This document shows positions 49,176 through 55,860 of a DNA stretch of 55,860 nucleotides, piece by piece (position 1 is the stretch's first letter; each line of letters opens with the position of its first letter). The notes under the pieces were generated by a model that saw nothing but the letters and a program-made list of their open reading frames with translations, was not told the origin of the DNA and did not search any database. Position numbers and translations under genes: made by a program. This stretch comes from CAZHWR01 sp964536085 (lineage in GTDB: Bacteria; Bacillota; Clostridia; Oscillospirales; Ruminococcaceae), in NCBI GenBank assembly GCA_964536085.1, contig CAZHWR010000006.1:1-55860 (forward strand). The letters are read 5' to 3'.

Positions 49176-49991
49176 TTAAAACGCTTCAATGTCGATTTTT
49201 TGCACCCTTTCAGCGTCTATATCGGTGTGCAGAAAAATCGACGCGAGCCGTTCGAAATTCTCAGTGGAATCGCTGACATAGTAATTCACCGAGCGGGTTT
49301 CGCTGCTTGAAAGCATATCGCGTTCTTTAAGCAGCCATGCGGCGTAGCGCGCGGCTTCGCGGCCGGTGTCTATCAAAAGCACGTCCTCCCCGACGATATC
49401 GCCTATTATCGCTTTTATGATAGGATAGTGCGTACAGCCCAGTATAATGGTGTCGGCGCCCTGTTTTATCAACGGCTCTAAATACTGCTCGGCGACAAGG
49501 CGGGTGACTTTGTTGTCAGGCTGGATAAAGCCGCTTTCGACGAGCGGAACAAACAGCGGACAGGGCACTGCGGTGACCTCGGCGTCGGGCAAGCGCTTTA
49601 GTATTTCTTCTCTTGGCTTGCCGCTGTCAATCGTGGCACTTGTTCCCAAAATACCGATTTTTTTGTTTTTTGTGGCTTTTGCCGCCGCGGAGCACGCAGG
49701 TGCGATAACTCCGCTGTACGGGAACTCGAATGTATCGGACACGGAAGGCGGAAGCACCGAGCTCACTGTGCCGCACGCCGCAATTATCATTTTAACATCG
49801 TGCGAAAGCAAAAAGTTTATGTCCTGCTTCGCGTATTTTATAATGGTGTCCCGGCCGCGGGTGCCGTACGGCACCCTGCCCGTGTCTCCGAAATACACTA
49901 TGCTTTCGTTCGGCAGAGCGCGGGACAGTTCTTTAACGGCGCTCAGCCCGCCCAAGCCCGAATCGAATACGCCTATTGCGCGATTGTCCAT
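49176..49991 (-). CDS. murI: Glutamate racemase
   Basis: MurI makes D-glutamate for peptidoglycan. The N-terminal GVFDSGLGGLSAVKEL contains the conserved Asp-Ser pair; FGDTGRVPYG follows; the two catalytic cysteines are Cys73 in IIAACGTVSS and the one in LGCTHYPII. Most family members have Asn after the first Cys (ACNT), whereas here it is Gly (ACGT). 271 aa. It lies 20 bp downstream of ddl, forming a cell-wall precursor pair. Confidence 0.94.
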   Translation of the reverse strand: MDNRAIGVFDSGLGGLSAVKELSRALPNESIVYFGDTGRVPYGTRGRDTIIKYAKQDINFLLSHDVKMIIAACGTVSSVLPPSVSDTFEFPYSGVIAPACSAAAKATKNKKIGILGTSATIDSGKPREEILKRLPDAEVTAVPCPLFVPLVESGFIQPDNKVTRLVAEQYLEPLIKQGADTIILGCTHYPIIKAIIGDIVGEDVLLIDTGREAARYAAWLLKERDMLSSSETRSVNYYVSDSTENFERLASIFLHTDIDAERVQKIDIEAF

Positions 49992-50011
49992 ATTCAGTTT
50001 CTCCCGTTCTA

Positions 50012-51082
50012 TCAGTAATCGGCGCGCTCAAGTGCGAGTTCAACAAGCTCGCCCAGCAGCTCTTTTGAATCTTTACCGCATTTTTCCCAAAGCTTTGGAT
50101 ACATGCTTATAGCGGTGAATCCCGGCAGGGTGTTTATTTCATTGAGGATTATCCCGCCGTTTTCTTCAGCAAAGAAATCCACTCTTGCAAGACCTGAGCA
50201 GCCAAGAGCCTTGTATGCGGCGACGGCGATGCTCCGTATTCTCTCGGAGGTTTCGTCCGCAAGGCGGGCGGGGATGTAAAGCTTTGACTCCGCAGAGACG
50301 TATTTTGATTCAAAATCGTAAAACTCGTTCGCCGAAGCTATTTCGCCTACGATACTGGCTTTTGGGTCGTCGTTGCCCAAAACGGCACATTCGACCTCCG
50401 CGCCGACGATGGCTGTTTCGCACACCGCTTTTGAGTCGTGAGTAAACGCGATTTTTATTGCCTTTTTTAGTCCGTCGAGGTCGTCCGCTTTGTTCACGCC
50501 GACAGACGAGCCCGCGTTTGCAGGCTTGACAAAAATCGGAAAGCCCAGCGTTTCAGCGATTCCTTCGGCGTATGAATCAAGGCGCGGAATATCCGTTCTG
50601 GCAACGGTACAGTAGCTTGCGGTCTTGATTCCGGCGGCGTCAAGTATAGTATGGGTCACTGCTTTATCCATGCATGCGGCGGAGGAAAGCGTGTCGCATC
50701 CGACGTACGGTATTCCCGCCAGCGACAAAAGCCCCTGAACGGTGCCGTCTTCGCCGTTTTTACCGTGAAGCACGGGAAAAACGCAGTCGATTTTAAGCAG
50801 GGAATAGCTTCCGTCGTCCATTATTTTTAAAATACCGCGGTGGGAGCGGTCGGGACTTATTACGGCGGCGGCGCAGTCCGGATGGTCTTTCCATGTTCCG
50901 CTTTCGATGCTTTCGACGTCGCCCGGATAATAGAGCCATCGTCCGGATTTGGTGATACCGATACAAATGGTTTCAAATCTGCTGCTCGGAAGATTTCTTA
51001 TAACAAACGCCGCAGATTTAAGCGAAATATCGTGTTCGGAGGAAACTCCGCCGAACAGTATCGCAACTCTGAGTTTAGACAT
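50012..51082 (-). CDS. ddl: D-alanine--D-alanine ligase (Van-ligase-like subgroup)
   Basis: An ATP-grasp ligase joining two D-Ala for peptidoglycan. Motifs: LFGGVSSEHDISLKSA (N-terminus), VLHGKNGEDGTVQGLLSLAG, IPYVGCDTLSSAACMDK, FPIFVKPANAGSSVGVNK, and NEINTLPGFTAISMYP with metal ligands at the C-terminus. 356 aa. The VGC..SS..CMDK pattern resembles the VanG/VanC-type ligase branch more than classical Ddl, but the omega-loop FYDFESKY is like D-Ala-D-Ala enzymes. No van regulatory genes are nearby, so a housekeeping role is most likely. ddl is the first gene of the ddl-murI-DUF1934-argS run. Confidence 0.93.
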   Translation of the reverse strand: MSKLRVAILFGGVSSEHDISLKSAAFVIRNLPSSRFETICIGITKSGRWLYYPGDVESIESGTWKDHPDCAAAVISPDRSHRGILKIMDDGSYSLLKIDCVFPVLHGKNGEDGTVQGLLSLAGIPYVGCDTLSSAACMDKAVTHTILDAAGIKTASYCTVARTDIPRLDSYAEGIAETLGFPIFVKPANAGSSVGVNKADDLDGLKKAIKIAFTHDSKAVCETAIVGAEVECAVLGNDDPKASIVGEIASANEFYDFESKYVSAESKLYIPARLADETSERIRSIAVAAYKALGCSGLARVDFFAEENGGIILNEINTLPGFTAISMYPKLWEKCGKDSKELLGELVELALERADY

Positions 51083-51111
51083 AGAACATACTCCTTTATA
51101 TTTACGTATGC

Positions 51112-51387
51112 AGACTTAACCCAAATAGAGATAAAGCGGTTTTGCCGAACAAAATTCTTTTTATACTTTGTCAAAAATCTTAAAATACGGCAGTATTCCT
51201 GCGATTTTTAACTTTGTCTAAGAAAAATTTATGCTGTGCAAAACTGCTTCGCACCTGAAAGCGAGAAATTTTTTGTATAAAAGCGGCTGAAAGCCGCAGA
51301 TATGCCGGCGCATTTCAAGGATTTTAGCCGCTTTTAGGCGGAAAAAGAGCCGTTTTCAGGCGCTTTATCCCTATTTAGGTTAAGTCT
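51112..51387. mobile_element. MITE-like element with 27-bp terminal inverted repeats
   Basis: The ends AGACTTAACCCAAATAGAG (51112 onward) and CCCTATTTAGGTTAAGTCT (to 51387) are inverted copies, matching at 25 of 27 positions out to AAAGCG. The 276-bp interior has no ORF and contains further short palindromes such as GCGGCTGAAAGCCGC and GCCGCTTTTAGGCGG. A second, partial copy of the left end lies at 34949-35011. Small size, terminal inverted repeats, no coding capacity and a second copy fit a miniature inverted-repeat transposable element. No clear target-site duplication is visible. It ends 30 bp upstream of the ddl start. Confidence 0.75.
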
Positions 51388-51546
51388 ATTTAATAATATC
51401 ACATTATTTTTATCATATCAACGATTTAATCGCTGCAATTTTAAAAAAGGCAAAAAAATCAGCTATTTATATATAGTATAATTTTCAATGCTCGGATGCT
51501 TTTGCCTTAAGTAAAATAAAAAATGCAAATAATTTTGCCAAAGGGC
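51388..51546. other. AT-rich spacer without recognisable gene
   Basis: Between the MITE-like element and the rpmG promoter the sequence is AT-rich and shows no ORF, repeat or RNA gene that I can support. Confidence 0.5.
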
Positions 51547-51575
51547 TTGACTTAGCGGGGATAGTTTGATAATAT
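51547..51575 (+). promoter_or_regulatory. Promoter of the rpmG-secE-nusG-rplK-rplA operon
   Basis: TTGACT (51547-51552) and TAATAT (51570-51575) with a 17-bp spacer, about 104 bp ahead of rpmG. Confidence 0.7.
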
Positions 51576-51678
51576 TATTAGTACCTCTGAAAAAGGTTTA
51601 TTTTTTTGCGCCCGATTCACGGGAGCGCCTTGCAGAGGGAGGCAAAAGTATGTTTCATACAATTCAGGAGGTGCCGAA

Positions 51679-51828
51679 ATGAGAGTGAAGGTTACATTAG
51701 CTTGCACAGAGTGTAAACAGCGTAATTATGACACGATGAAGAACAAGAAAAACGACCCTGACAGGCTTGAAATGAACAAGTACTGCCGCTTCTGCCGCAA
51801 ACACACTTTGCACAAGGAAACAAAATAA
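51679..51828 (+). CDS. rpmG: 50S ribosomal protein bL33
   Basis: A 49-aa protein, MRVKVTLACTECKQRNYDT followed by a KNDPDRLEMNKYCRFCRKHT stretch and ending HKETK. Two CXXC pairs (TECK region CTEC and CRFC) make it the zinc-binding C+ form of bL33. The consensus GGAGG precedes the ATG at normal distance. It is the first gene before secE-nusG, a common Firmicutes order. Confidence 0.97.
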   Translation: MRVKVTLACTECKQRNYDTMKNKKNDPDRLEMNKYCRFCRKHTLHKETK

Positions 51829-51845
51829 CGAAAGGTGGTTTAACT

Positions 51846-52187
51846 ATGGCAAATCAAAAAGATAATGCCGGCGCTTTAGAAGAAGCAAAAAACGCTGAAG
51901 CTAAAAAAGCCGAAAAAATCAAAAAGACCGAAGCTAAAAAGAAAGCGAAAGCCTCAAAGCCGGCAAAAGCCTCGAAGCCCGGCGTATTTAAAAGAATCGC
52001 CCGTTATTTTAAAGACCTTGTAGGTGAAGTGAAAAAAGTTGTATGGCCCACCAAGGAACAGGTTAAAAACAACACCATAGTTGTTCTTGTAACCTGCGGA
52101 TTGGCTGCGATTTTTGTTTGCTGTCTTGATTTTATCTTTTCCACGCTGGTTCAGCTTTTGGTCGAACATCAGGTTACATTCATGTAA
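51846..52187 (+). CDS. secE: Preprotein translocase subunit SecE
   Basis: SecE clamps SecY in the translocon. The 113-aa protein has a long Lys/Ala-rich N-terminal extension (about 1-45, KKAEKIKKTEAKKKAKASK), then the conserved amphipathic region RYFKDLVGEVKKVVWPTKEQV and one C-terminal membrane helix (about 78-103). The VVWPTKEQ motif is the family signature. AAAGGTGG precedes the ATG, 17 bp after rpmG. Confidence 0.95.
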   Translation: MANQKDNAGALEEAKNAEAKKAEKIKKTEAKKKAKASKPAKASKPGVFKRIARYFKDLVGEVKKVVWPTKEQVKNNTIVVLVTCGLAAIFVCCLDFIFSTLVQLLVEHQVTFM

Positions 52188-52239
52188 ATGTATTGCGGCG
52201 GCAATACCGCCGTGAAAATACTGCCGGAGGGATGATTAA

Positions 52240-52758
52240 ATGTCTGAAGCTGCAAAATGGTATGTAATCCATACCTATTCAGGTTATGAAAACAAGGTTG
52301 CGTCCAATATCGAAAAGGCTGTGGACAGCAGAGGACTTCAGGAGCTTATAGCAGAGGTCAAGGTTCCTACCGAAACAGTCACCGAGATCAAGGACGACAA
52401 AAAGCGCGAGGTTGAGCGCAAAATTTTCCCCGGATATGTTCTCGTAAAAATGATTCTGACCGACGATTCGTGGTATGTTGTAAGAAATATCCGCGGCGTT
52501 ACGGGGTTTGTAGGTCCGGGGTCAAAGCCGGTTCCTCTTTCCAAAAAAGAGGTGCTCGATCTGGGCGTTGATACAAAGCAGATCGAGGTGAATTATGCGG
52601 TCGGCGATGACGTTAAAATCATCGGCGGCGCTATGGAAGGCTTTAACGGAGTTGTCGAATCGATTGACACTGCGAACAACAAGGTAAACGTCGTTGTTTC
52701 AATGTTCGGTCGTAAAACAACGGTCGAGTTTGAACTCGATCAGGTTTCAAAGCTTTGA
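52240..52758 (+). CDS. nusG: Transcription antitermination protein NusG
   Basis: NusG binds RNA polymerase and modulates pausing and coupling with translation. The NGN domain has WYVIHTYSGYENKVASNIEK (about 7-26) and FPGYVLVKMILTDDSWYVVRN; the C-terminal KOW domain has GDDVKIIGGAMEGFNGVVESI. 172 aa is standard. It follows secE and precedes rplK, from which it is separated by 122 bp containing a small CAAAGGCG/CGCCTTTG hairpin. Confidence 0.97.
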   Translation: MSEAAKWYVIHTYSGYENKVASNIEKAVDSRGLQELIAEVKVPTETVTEIKDDKKREVERKIFPGYVLVKMILTDDSWYVVRNIRGVTGFVGPGSKPVPLSKKEVLDLGVDTKQIEVNYAVGDDVKIIGGAMEGFNGVVESIDTANNKVNVVVSMFGRKTTVEFELDQVSKL

Positions 52759-52880
52759 TTAAAAATTAACATCAGTCAGGTACAAAGGCGCAACGCCTTT
52801 GATTCTGCGCTTTTGCGCGCAGAGGTGGGAGGAACGCACAGCCCGTTCCGACATTTACCACAATTTTTGGAGGTGCAAAC

Positions 52881-53306
52881 ATGGCTCAGAAAGTAGTTGG
52901 CTTTATTAAGCTTCAAATCCCCGCGGGAAAAGCTACGCCCGCACCGCCTGTAGGTCCTGCATTGGGTCAGCACGGCGTAAATATCATGGCGTTCACAAAG
53001 GAATTTAACGAACGCACCAAAAACGACGCAGGTTTACTTATTCCGGTTGTAATAACAGTATATGCGGATCGTTCATTTTCGTTTATAACCAAAACTCCGC
53101 CTGCTGCGGTTCTAATCAAAAAGGCATGCGGAATCGATAAAGCTTCGGGCGAGCCTAACACAAACAAGGTCGCTAAAATAACAAAAGAGCAGGTTCAGAA
53201 AATCGCTGAACAGAAAATGCCCGACCTCAACGCGGCGAATATTGAGTCCGCAATGAGCATGATAGCCGGAACCGCGCGCTCGATGGGCATTGAAGTGGTC
53301 GACTGA
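52881..53306 (+). CDS. rplK: 50S ribosomal protein uL11
   Basis: uL11 forms the base of the L7/L12 stalk with 23S rRNA and is the substrate of PrmA. FIKLQIPAGKATPAPPVGPALGQHGVNIMAF (about 8-38) is the N-terminal signature; KTPPAAVLIKKACGI and AANIESAMSMIAGTARSMGI in the C-terminal rRNA-binding domain are conserved. 141 aa. TTGGAGGTG precedes the ATG. Confidence 0.98.
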   Translation: MAQKVVGFIKLQIPAGKATPAPPVGPALGQHGVNIMAFTKEFNERTKNDAGLLIPVVITVYADRSFSFITKTPPAAVLIKKACGIDKASGEPNTNKVAKITKEQVQKIAEQKMPDLNAANIESAMSMIAGTARSMGIEVVD

Positions 53307-53368
53307 TAAAGCGCCCGCTGGTGGGAGGAAAATTAATCCGTTATTAACCACTTATAGGAGGATAATTC

Positions 53369-54061
53369 ATGAAACACGGTAAAAATTATGTTGACAGTCA
53401 AAAGCTTCTGGACAGTTCAAAATTATACGACGCTTCCGAAGCTCTTGATTTGGTCATTAAAACAGCAAAAGCAAAATTTGACGAAACAGTAGAGCTTCAT
53501 GTTAAGCTCGGCGTTGATTCGCGTCACGCAGACCAGCAGGTGCGCGGAGCGGTCGTTCTCCCTAACGGAACAGGTAAAAATGTCCGCGTTATGGTTTTTG
53601 CTAAAGGCGACAACGCTAAAGCCGCAGAGGAAGCCGGCGCTGAATTTGTGGGAGCGGAGGATATGCTCGCTAAGATTCAGGGCGGATTTATGGATTTTGA
53701 TATCGTTATTGCAACGCCCGACATGATGGGAGTTGTCGGTCGCCTCGGTAAGGTGCTCGGTCCGCGCGGACTTATGCCTAACCCCAAAGCCGGTACCGTA
53801 ACGCCCGACGTTGCTAAAGCTGTTACAGAAGCTAAAGCGGGTAAAATCGAGTATCGTCTTGATAAAACAAATATCATTCACTGCCCGATCGGTAAAAAGT
53901 CGTTCGGTACAGAAAAGCTTGAGGAAAACTTCAACACCCTCATGGACGCTATCGTTAAGGCCAGACCCGCTGCGACAAAGGGTCAGTACATCAAGTCCTG
54001 CGCCGTCGCTTCCACAATGGGCCCCGGAGTTAAAATCAACACTGCTAAATACGGTGTGTAA
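53369..54061 (+). CDS. rplA: 50S ribosomal protein uL1
   Basis: uL1 forms the mobile L1 stalk next to the E-site and can act as a translational repressor of its own operon. Signatures include KFDETVELHVKLGVDSRHADQQVRG, the GRLGKVLGPRGLMPNPKAGTVT motif (about 129-150), and FNTLMDAIVKARPAATKGQYI. 230 aa is normal. TAGGAGGAT precedes the ATG, 62 bp after rplK. Confidence 0.98.
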   Translation: MKHGKNYVDSQKLLDSSKLYDASEALDLVIKTAKAKFDETVELHVKLGVDSRHADQQVRGAVVLPNGTGKNVRVMVFAKGDNAKAAEEAGAEFVGAEDMLAKIQGGFMDFDIVIATPDMMGVVGRLGKVLGPRGLMPNPKAGTVTPDVAKAVTEAKAGKIEYRLDKTNIIHCPIGKKSFGTEKLEENFNTLMDAIVKARPAATKGQYIKSCAVASTMGPGVKINTAKYGV

Positions 54062-54069
54062 ATTTATTC

Positions 54070-54098
54070 TTGACAAACTGTCAGGAGTATACTATACT
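54070..54098 (+). promoter_or_regulatory. Promoter of the rplJ-rplL unit
   Basis: TTGACA (54070-54075) and TATACT (54093-54098) with a 17-bp spacer, just after the rplA stop. This is a near-consensus promoter feeding the L10 leader. Confidence 0.8.
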
Positions 54099-54103
54099 TG
54101 ATA

Positions 54104-54182
54104 TGCTGTTCTTTAAGACAGCAGGTGCAAGCTAAATTGCTGCATAAAGGTTTATCCTGCCTGCCGAGAGAAGTGATTTCAC
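54104..54182 (+). promoter_or_regulatory. Ribosomal protein L10 leader
   Basis: The transcript contains AAGACAGCAGGTGC (54117 region) and ATCCTGCCTGCCGAGAG, conserved boxes of the L10 leader found before rplJ in Firmicutes. L10 (in complex with L12) binds this structure and represses its own operon. The pairing of GCAGG with CCTGC builds the kink-turn-containing stem. Exact ends are approximate. Confidence 0.8.
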
Positions 54183-54207
54183 ATTTTAACTTGTTTAATT
54201 TGTCTTA

Positions 54208-54246
54208 TTGCCCTTTCTCGTTATGCGCGGGAAAGGGCTTTTATCA
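54208..54246 (+). terminator. Attenuator/terminator in the L10 leader
   Basis: GCCCTTTCTCG pairs with the CGGGAAAGGGC arm and is followed by TTTTAT. Located between the L10-binding region and rplJ, it is placed to act as the regulated terminator. Confidence 0.75.
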
Positions 54247-54287
54247 TAATGCAATCACAGCAAATTAATTGACCGGAGGTGAAAAAT

Positions 54288-54815
54288 TTGCCAAGTGAGA
54301 AAGTACTTCAGCAAAAACAGCAATTGGTCGAGGAATTGACCGAAAAGCTCAAAGGCGCCGTCGCCGGCGTTATAGTTGACTACAAAGGCATCAACGTCGC
54401 TGATGACACTAAGCTCAGAAAAGAGCTGAGAGAAGCCGGAGTTGATTACTTCGTGGTTAAAAACACAATGCTTCGTTTTGCCGCTGATAAAGCAGGTCTT
54501 GAAGGCATCAAGTATGTTTTAGAGGGAACAACTGCTATCGGTTTAAGCGAAGATCCGCTTGCCGCAGCTAAAATCCTTTCAAAGTTTGCCGACGAATCTG
54601 ACGGTGATTTTACTGTAAAATCCGGATTTGTTGACGGAAAGGTACTGAGCGCGGCTGAAATTTCAGAGCTTGCAAAGCTTCCTTCAAAAGAAGTTTTGGT
54701 TGCCAAAGTGCTCGGCGGGCTCAACGCTCCGATTTCCGGTTTCGCAAACGTTCTGTCTGCGAATCTGCGCGGTCTTGTTATTGCGCTCGATCAAATCGCA
54801 AAGAAATCCGCTTAA
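54288..54815 (+). CDS. rplJ: 50S ribosomal protein uL10
   Basis: uL10 anchors the L7/L12 dimers on the large subunit. Motifs: AGVIVDYKGINVADDTKLRKELR, VKNTMLRFAADKAG and VLGGLNAPISGFANVLSANLRGLVIALDQIA at the L12-binding C-terminus. The frame opens at GTG 54279, but that codon overlaps the GGAGG Shine-Dalgarno (54275-54279); the TTG at 54288, 8 nt downstream, is the better start and gives 175 aa beginning with PSEKVLQQ after the initiator Met. Confidence 0.96.
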   Translation: MPSEKVLQQKQQLVEELTEKLKGAVAGVIVDYKGINVADDTKLRKELREAGVDYFVVKNTMLRFAADKAGLEGIKYVLEGTTAIGLSEDPLAAAKILSKFADESDGDFTVKSGFVDGKVLSAAEISELAKLPSKEVLVAKVLGGLNAPISGFANVLSANLRGLVIALDQIAKKSA

Positions 54816-54905
54816 ATGTTATTTTAAGCAAACAATCATTCTTATCTGCGTCGTAACGACGCGAAGCTTACAAAATTAATTATTTAAAAATGGAGGAAAT
54901 TTATC

Positions 54906-55289
54906 ATGGCTTCTGAAAAAGTATTGAATTTAATCGAAGAGGTAAAAGCTCTTACAGTTTTAGAGCTTGCTGACTTAGTAAAAGCGTTGGAAGAAGAGTT
55001 CGGCGTTTCCGCTGCTGCTCCTGTTGCTGTTGCCGCTGCTCCCGCTGCCGGTGACGGCGCTGCCGCTGCTGCTGAGAAAACCGAGTTTGACGTTGTTCTT
55101 ACCGCTGCCGGCGATGCTAAGATGAACGTTATCAAAGCAGTTAAAGAGATCACAGGTCTTGGACTCAAAGAGGCTAAGGATATCGTTGACAATGCTCCTA
55201 AGGCTGTTAAAGAAGGCGTTTCCAAGGCTGAGGCTGACGAAGTTGCCGCTAAGCTCACAGACGCAGGCGCACAGGTTGAAGTTAAGTAA
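54906..55289 (+). CDS. rplL: 50S ribosomal protein bL12 (L7/L12)
   Basis: bL12 dimers on the stalk recruit and activate translational GTPases. The N-terminal dimerisation domain (about 1-35, VLNLIEEVKALTVLELADLV), an Ala/Pro-like hinge rich in Ala and Val (about 36-60), and the C-terminal domain with KTEFDVVLTAAGDAKMNVIKAV and ITGLGLKEAKDIVDNAPK are all standard. 127 aa. AATGGAGG lies upstream. Codon use in the hinge is biased to GCT, as expected for a very highly expressed gene. Confidence 0.98.
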   Translation: MASEKVLNLIEEVKALTVLELADLVKALEEEFGVSAAAPVAVAAAPAAGDGAAAAAEKTEFDVVLTAAGDAKMNVIKAVKEITGLGLKEAKDIVDNAPKAVKEGVSKAEADEVAAKLTDAGAQVEVK

Positions 55290-55308
55290 TTTATTTCAAC
55301 ATAGCTTT

Positions 55309-55336
55309 AAAGGGACTGATTTGTCAGTCCCTTTTT
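55309..55336 (+). terminator. Terminator after rplL
   Basis: AGGGACTGA (55311-55319) pairs with TCAGTCCCT (55324-55332) over a 4-nt loop, followed by TTTT. It separates rplL from the presumed rpoB transcript. Confidence 0.85.
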
Positions 55337-55359
55337 GTTTTGCCTTATGCTTGATTCGG

Positions 55360-55473
55360 CTATTTTTTTGAAACAACGGCGGTGAATATACAAAATACGT
55401 TCAGAAGTATTATAAAGCTCGTTCTCAGAACCGGCAGCATAACGCCGGAATACTCGCGTTTTTTGCTTTTCAT
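55360..55473 (-). CDS. Candidate 37-aa single-span membrane peptide
   Basis: On the minus strand an ATG at 55473 follows GAAAGGATG at suitable spacing and encodes MKSKKREYSGVMLPVLRTSF, then a hydrophobic helix (IILLNVFCIFTAVV) and SKK. A basic N-terminus, one membrane helix and a basic end suggest a small membrane protein. The frame is open further upstream without a ribosome binding site. It is antisense to the direction of the ribosomal operon and ends 24 bp from the rplL terminator. Not recognised. Confidence 0.45.
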   Translation of the reverse strand: MKSKKREYSGVMLPVLRTSFIILLNVFCIFTAVVSKK

Positions 55474-55632
55474 TTTACACATCCTTTCAGCAGACCGACT
55501 GTCGACCCGGTGGAAACAGCGTTCGGATTTTGTGCCGTAGTTTGCGGCGCCGGGATTTTTAAAAGCGGAGAATCTTTTTCCTTTTGGCAAAATATTTTTC
55601 CATGAATAGGATAATAAGGGTGAATATTGGAA

Positions 55633-55740
55633 ATGCTATATGATATCATCATAGCAGTCGGCATATTGCTGCTCAGCGGTTTTTTGACATATAGGATTTG
55701 CAAATTCAACAGGTGTTGGATGAGCAAAAGGAAGGATTAA
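55633..55740 (+). CDS. Candidate 35-aa single-span membrane peptide
   Basis: ATG 55633 follows AAGGGTG at about 10 nt and encodes a peptide starting MLYDIIIAVGILLLSGFLTY, a single membrane helix, then a short basic tail with RICKFNRC and SKRKD. Not recognised. It lies between the rplL terminator and the inverted repeat before the rpoB-type promoter, and may be cotranscribed with nothing else. Confidence 0.4.
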   Translation: MLYDIIIAVGILLLSGFLTYRICKFNRCWMSKRKD

Positions 55741-55747
55741 TGCTATA

Positions 55748-55801
55748 TACATTCTGCCCATTATTATTTGATAAATCCATGAGTATAATGGGCAGAATGT
55801 T
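55748..55801. repeat. Perfect 15-16 bp inverted repeat
   Basis: ACATTCTGCCCATTA (55749-55763) is exactly inverted as TAATGGGCAGAATGT (55786-55800), with one more pair possible inside and a loop of about 20 nt. It is not followed by a T-run on either strand, so it is not a standard terminator. It lies 28 bp before the -35 box of the next promoter. Confidence 0.8.
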
Positions 55802-55828
55802 AAAATCAAAAAACCACGAAAAAAAGTA

Positions 55829-55858
55829 TTGACAAAAGGGGAAGAGGTGTGGTAAACT
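55829..55858 (+). promoter_or_regulatory. Strong promoter at the right edge, presumably for rpoB
   Basis: TTGACA (55829-55834) and TAAACT (55853-55858) with an 18-bp spacer and TGG directly before the -10 (extended -10). In Firmicutes rpoB follows rplL, so this probably drives rpoBC outside the window. Confidence 0.65.
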
Positions 55859-55860
55859 AG

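Noticed and set aside
52759..52880. Regulatory leader before rplK
   Set aside because: Only a small 8-bp hairpin is visible, without a promoter, T-run or known leader motif.
54279..54287. GTG 54279 as the rplJ start
   Set aside because: The codon overlaps GGAGG; TTG 54288 has the correct spacing and normal protein length.

Overview
The window reads as chromosomal DNA of an endospore-forming, low-to-mid GC Firmicute (Bacillota). It is most likely a clostridial gut-type organism of the Oscillospirales/Ruminococcaceae kind. This rests on Firmicutes-specific gene orders (gdpP-rplI-dnaB; tilS-hpt-ftsH; rimP-nusA-rnpM-ylxQ-infB-rbfA-nrnA-truB-ribF), sporulation genes (spoIIR, spoVAC-AD-AE), an RNase J, frequent TTG/GTG starts behind strong Shine-Dalgarno sequences, and small clostridial families (DUF4491, DUF6320, DUF1934). 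The genus assignment is inference. One 100-N assembly gap (43142-43241) lies inside a tandem repeat.

Layout. 1-671: frameshifted tnpV transposon remnant, a strong hairpin terminator, and a promoter with a roughly 330-nt leader before RNase J. 672-18650: a long plus-strand housekeeping run covering RNA decay (rnj), c-di-AMP turnover (gdpP), replication (dnaB), tRNA modification (tilS), purine salvage (hpt), membrane proteolysis (ftsH) and the nusA-infB translation/RNA-processing operon. 18651-20470: tRNA-Leu, two broken genes (a small membrane protein and a nitroreductase) and initiator tRNA-fMet. 20470-25328: mainly minus-strand genes (spoIIR, ispE, aminotransferase plus Lrp, PHP phosphoesterase) with one lipoprotein on plus. 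25498-32252: tRNA-Val, an unknown 94-aa protein, sirtuin, the spoVA operon, purA, an AI-2E-family permease and a lipoprotein. 32501-36603: P-type ATPase, CPBP protease and tadA. 36604-37147: a gene-free space between convergent genes, with its own promoter and terminators (candidate small RNA). 37148-42673: ferredoxin, prmA, an HtrA protease and a two-component system. 42898-43449: a promoter running into an array of structured 127-bp tandem repeats. 43499-46713: ychF, two adjacent decayed genes and a DUF4491 gene. 46965-51082: minus-strand operon ddl-murI-DUF1934-argS, with a MITE-like element just upstream of ddl. 51547-55860: rpmG-secE-nusG-rplK-rplA, L10 leader, rplJ-rplL, two tiny membrane-peptide ORFs and a strong promoter at the right edge that should drive rpoB.

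Most of the window is core chromosome. The unexplained material is non-coding: the 127-bp repeats, which can be folded into a junction and start at a promoter; a 276-bp element with 27-bp terminal inverted repeats and a second partial copy 16 kb away that supplies the stop codon of the P-type ATPase; and a possible stand-alone small RNA with a C-rich loop. All calls come from reading the sequence and recalling families. No database search or folding program was run.
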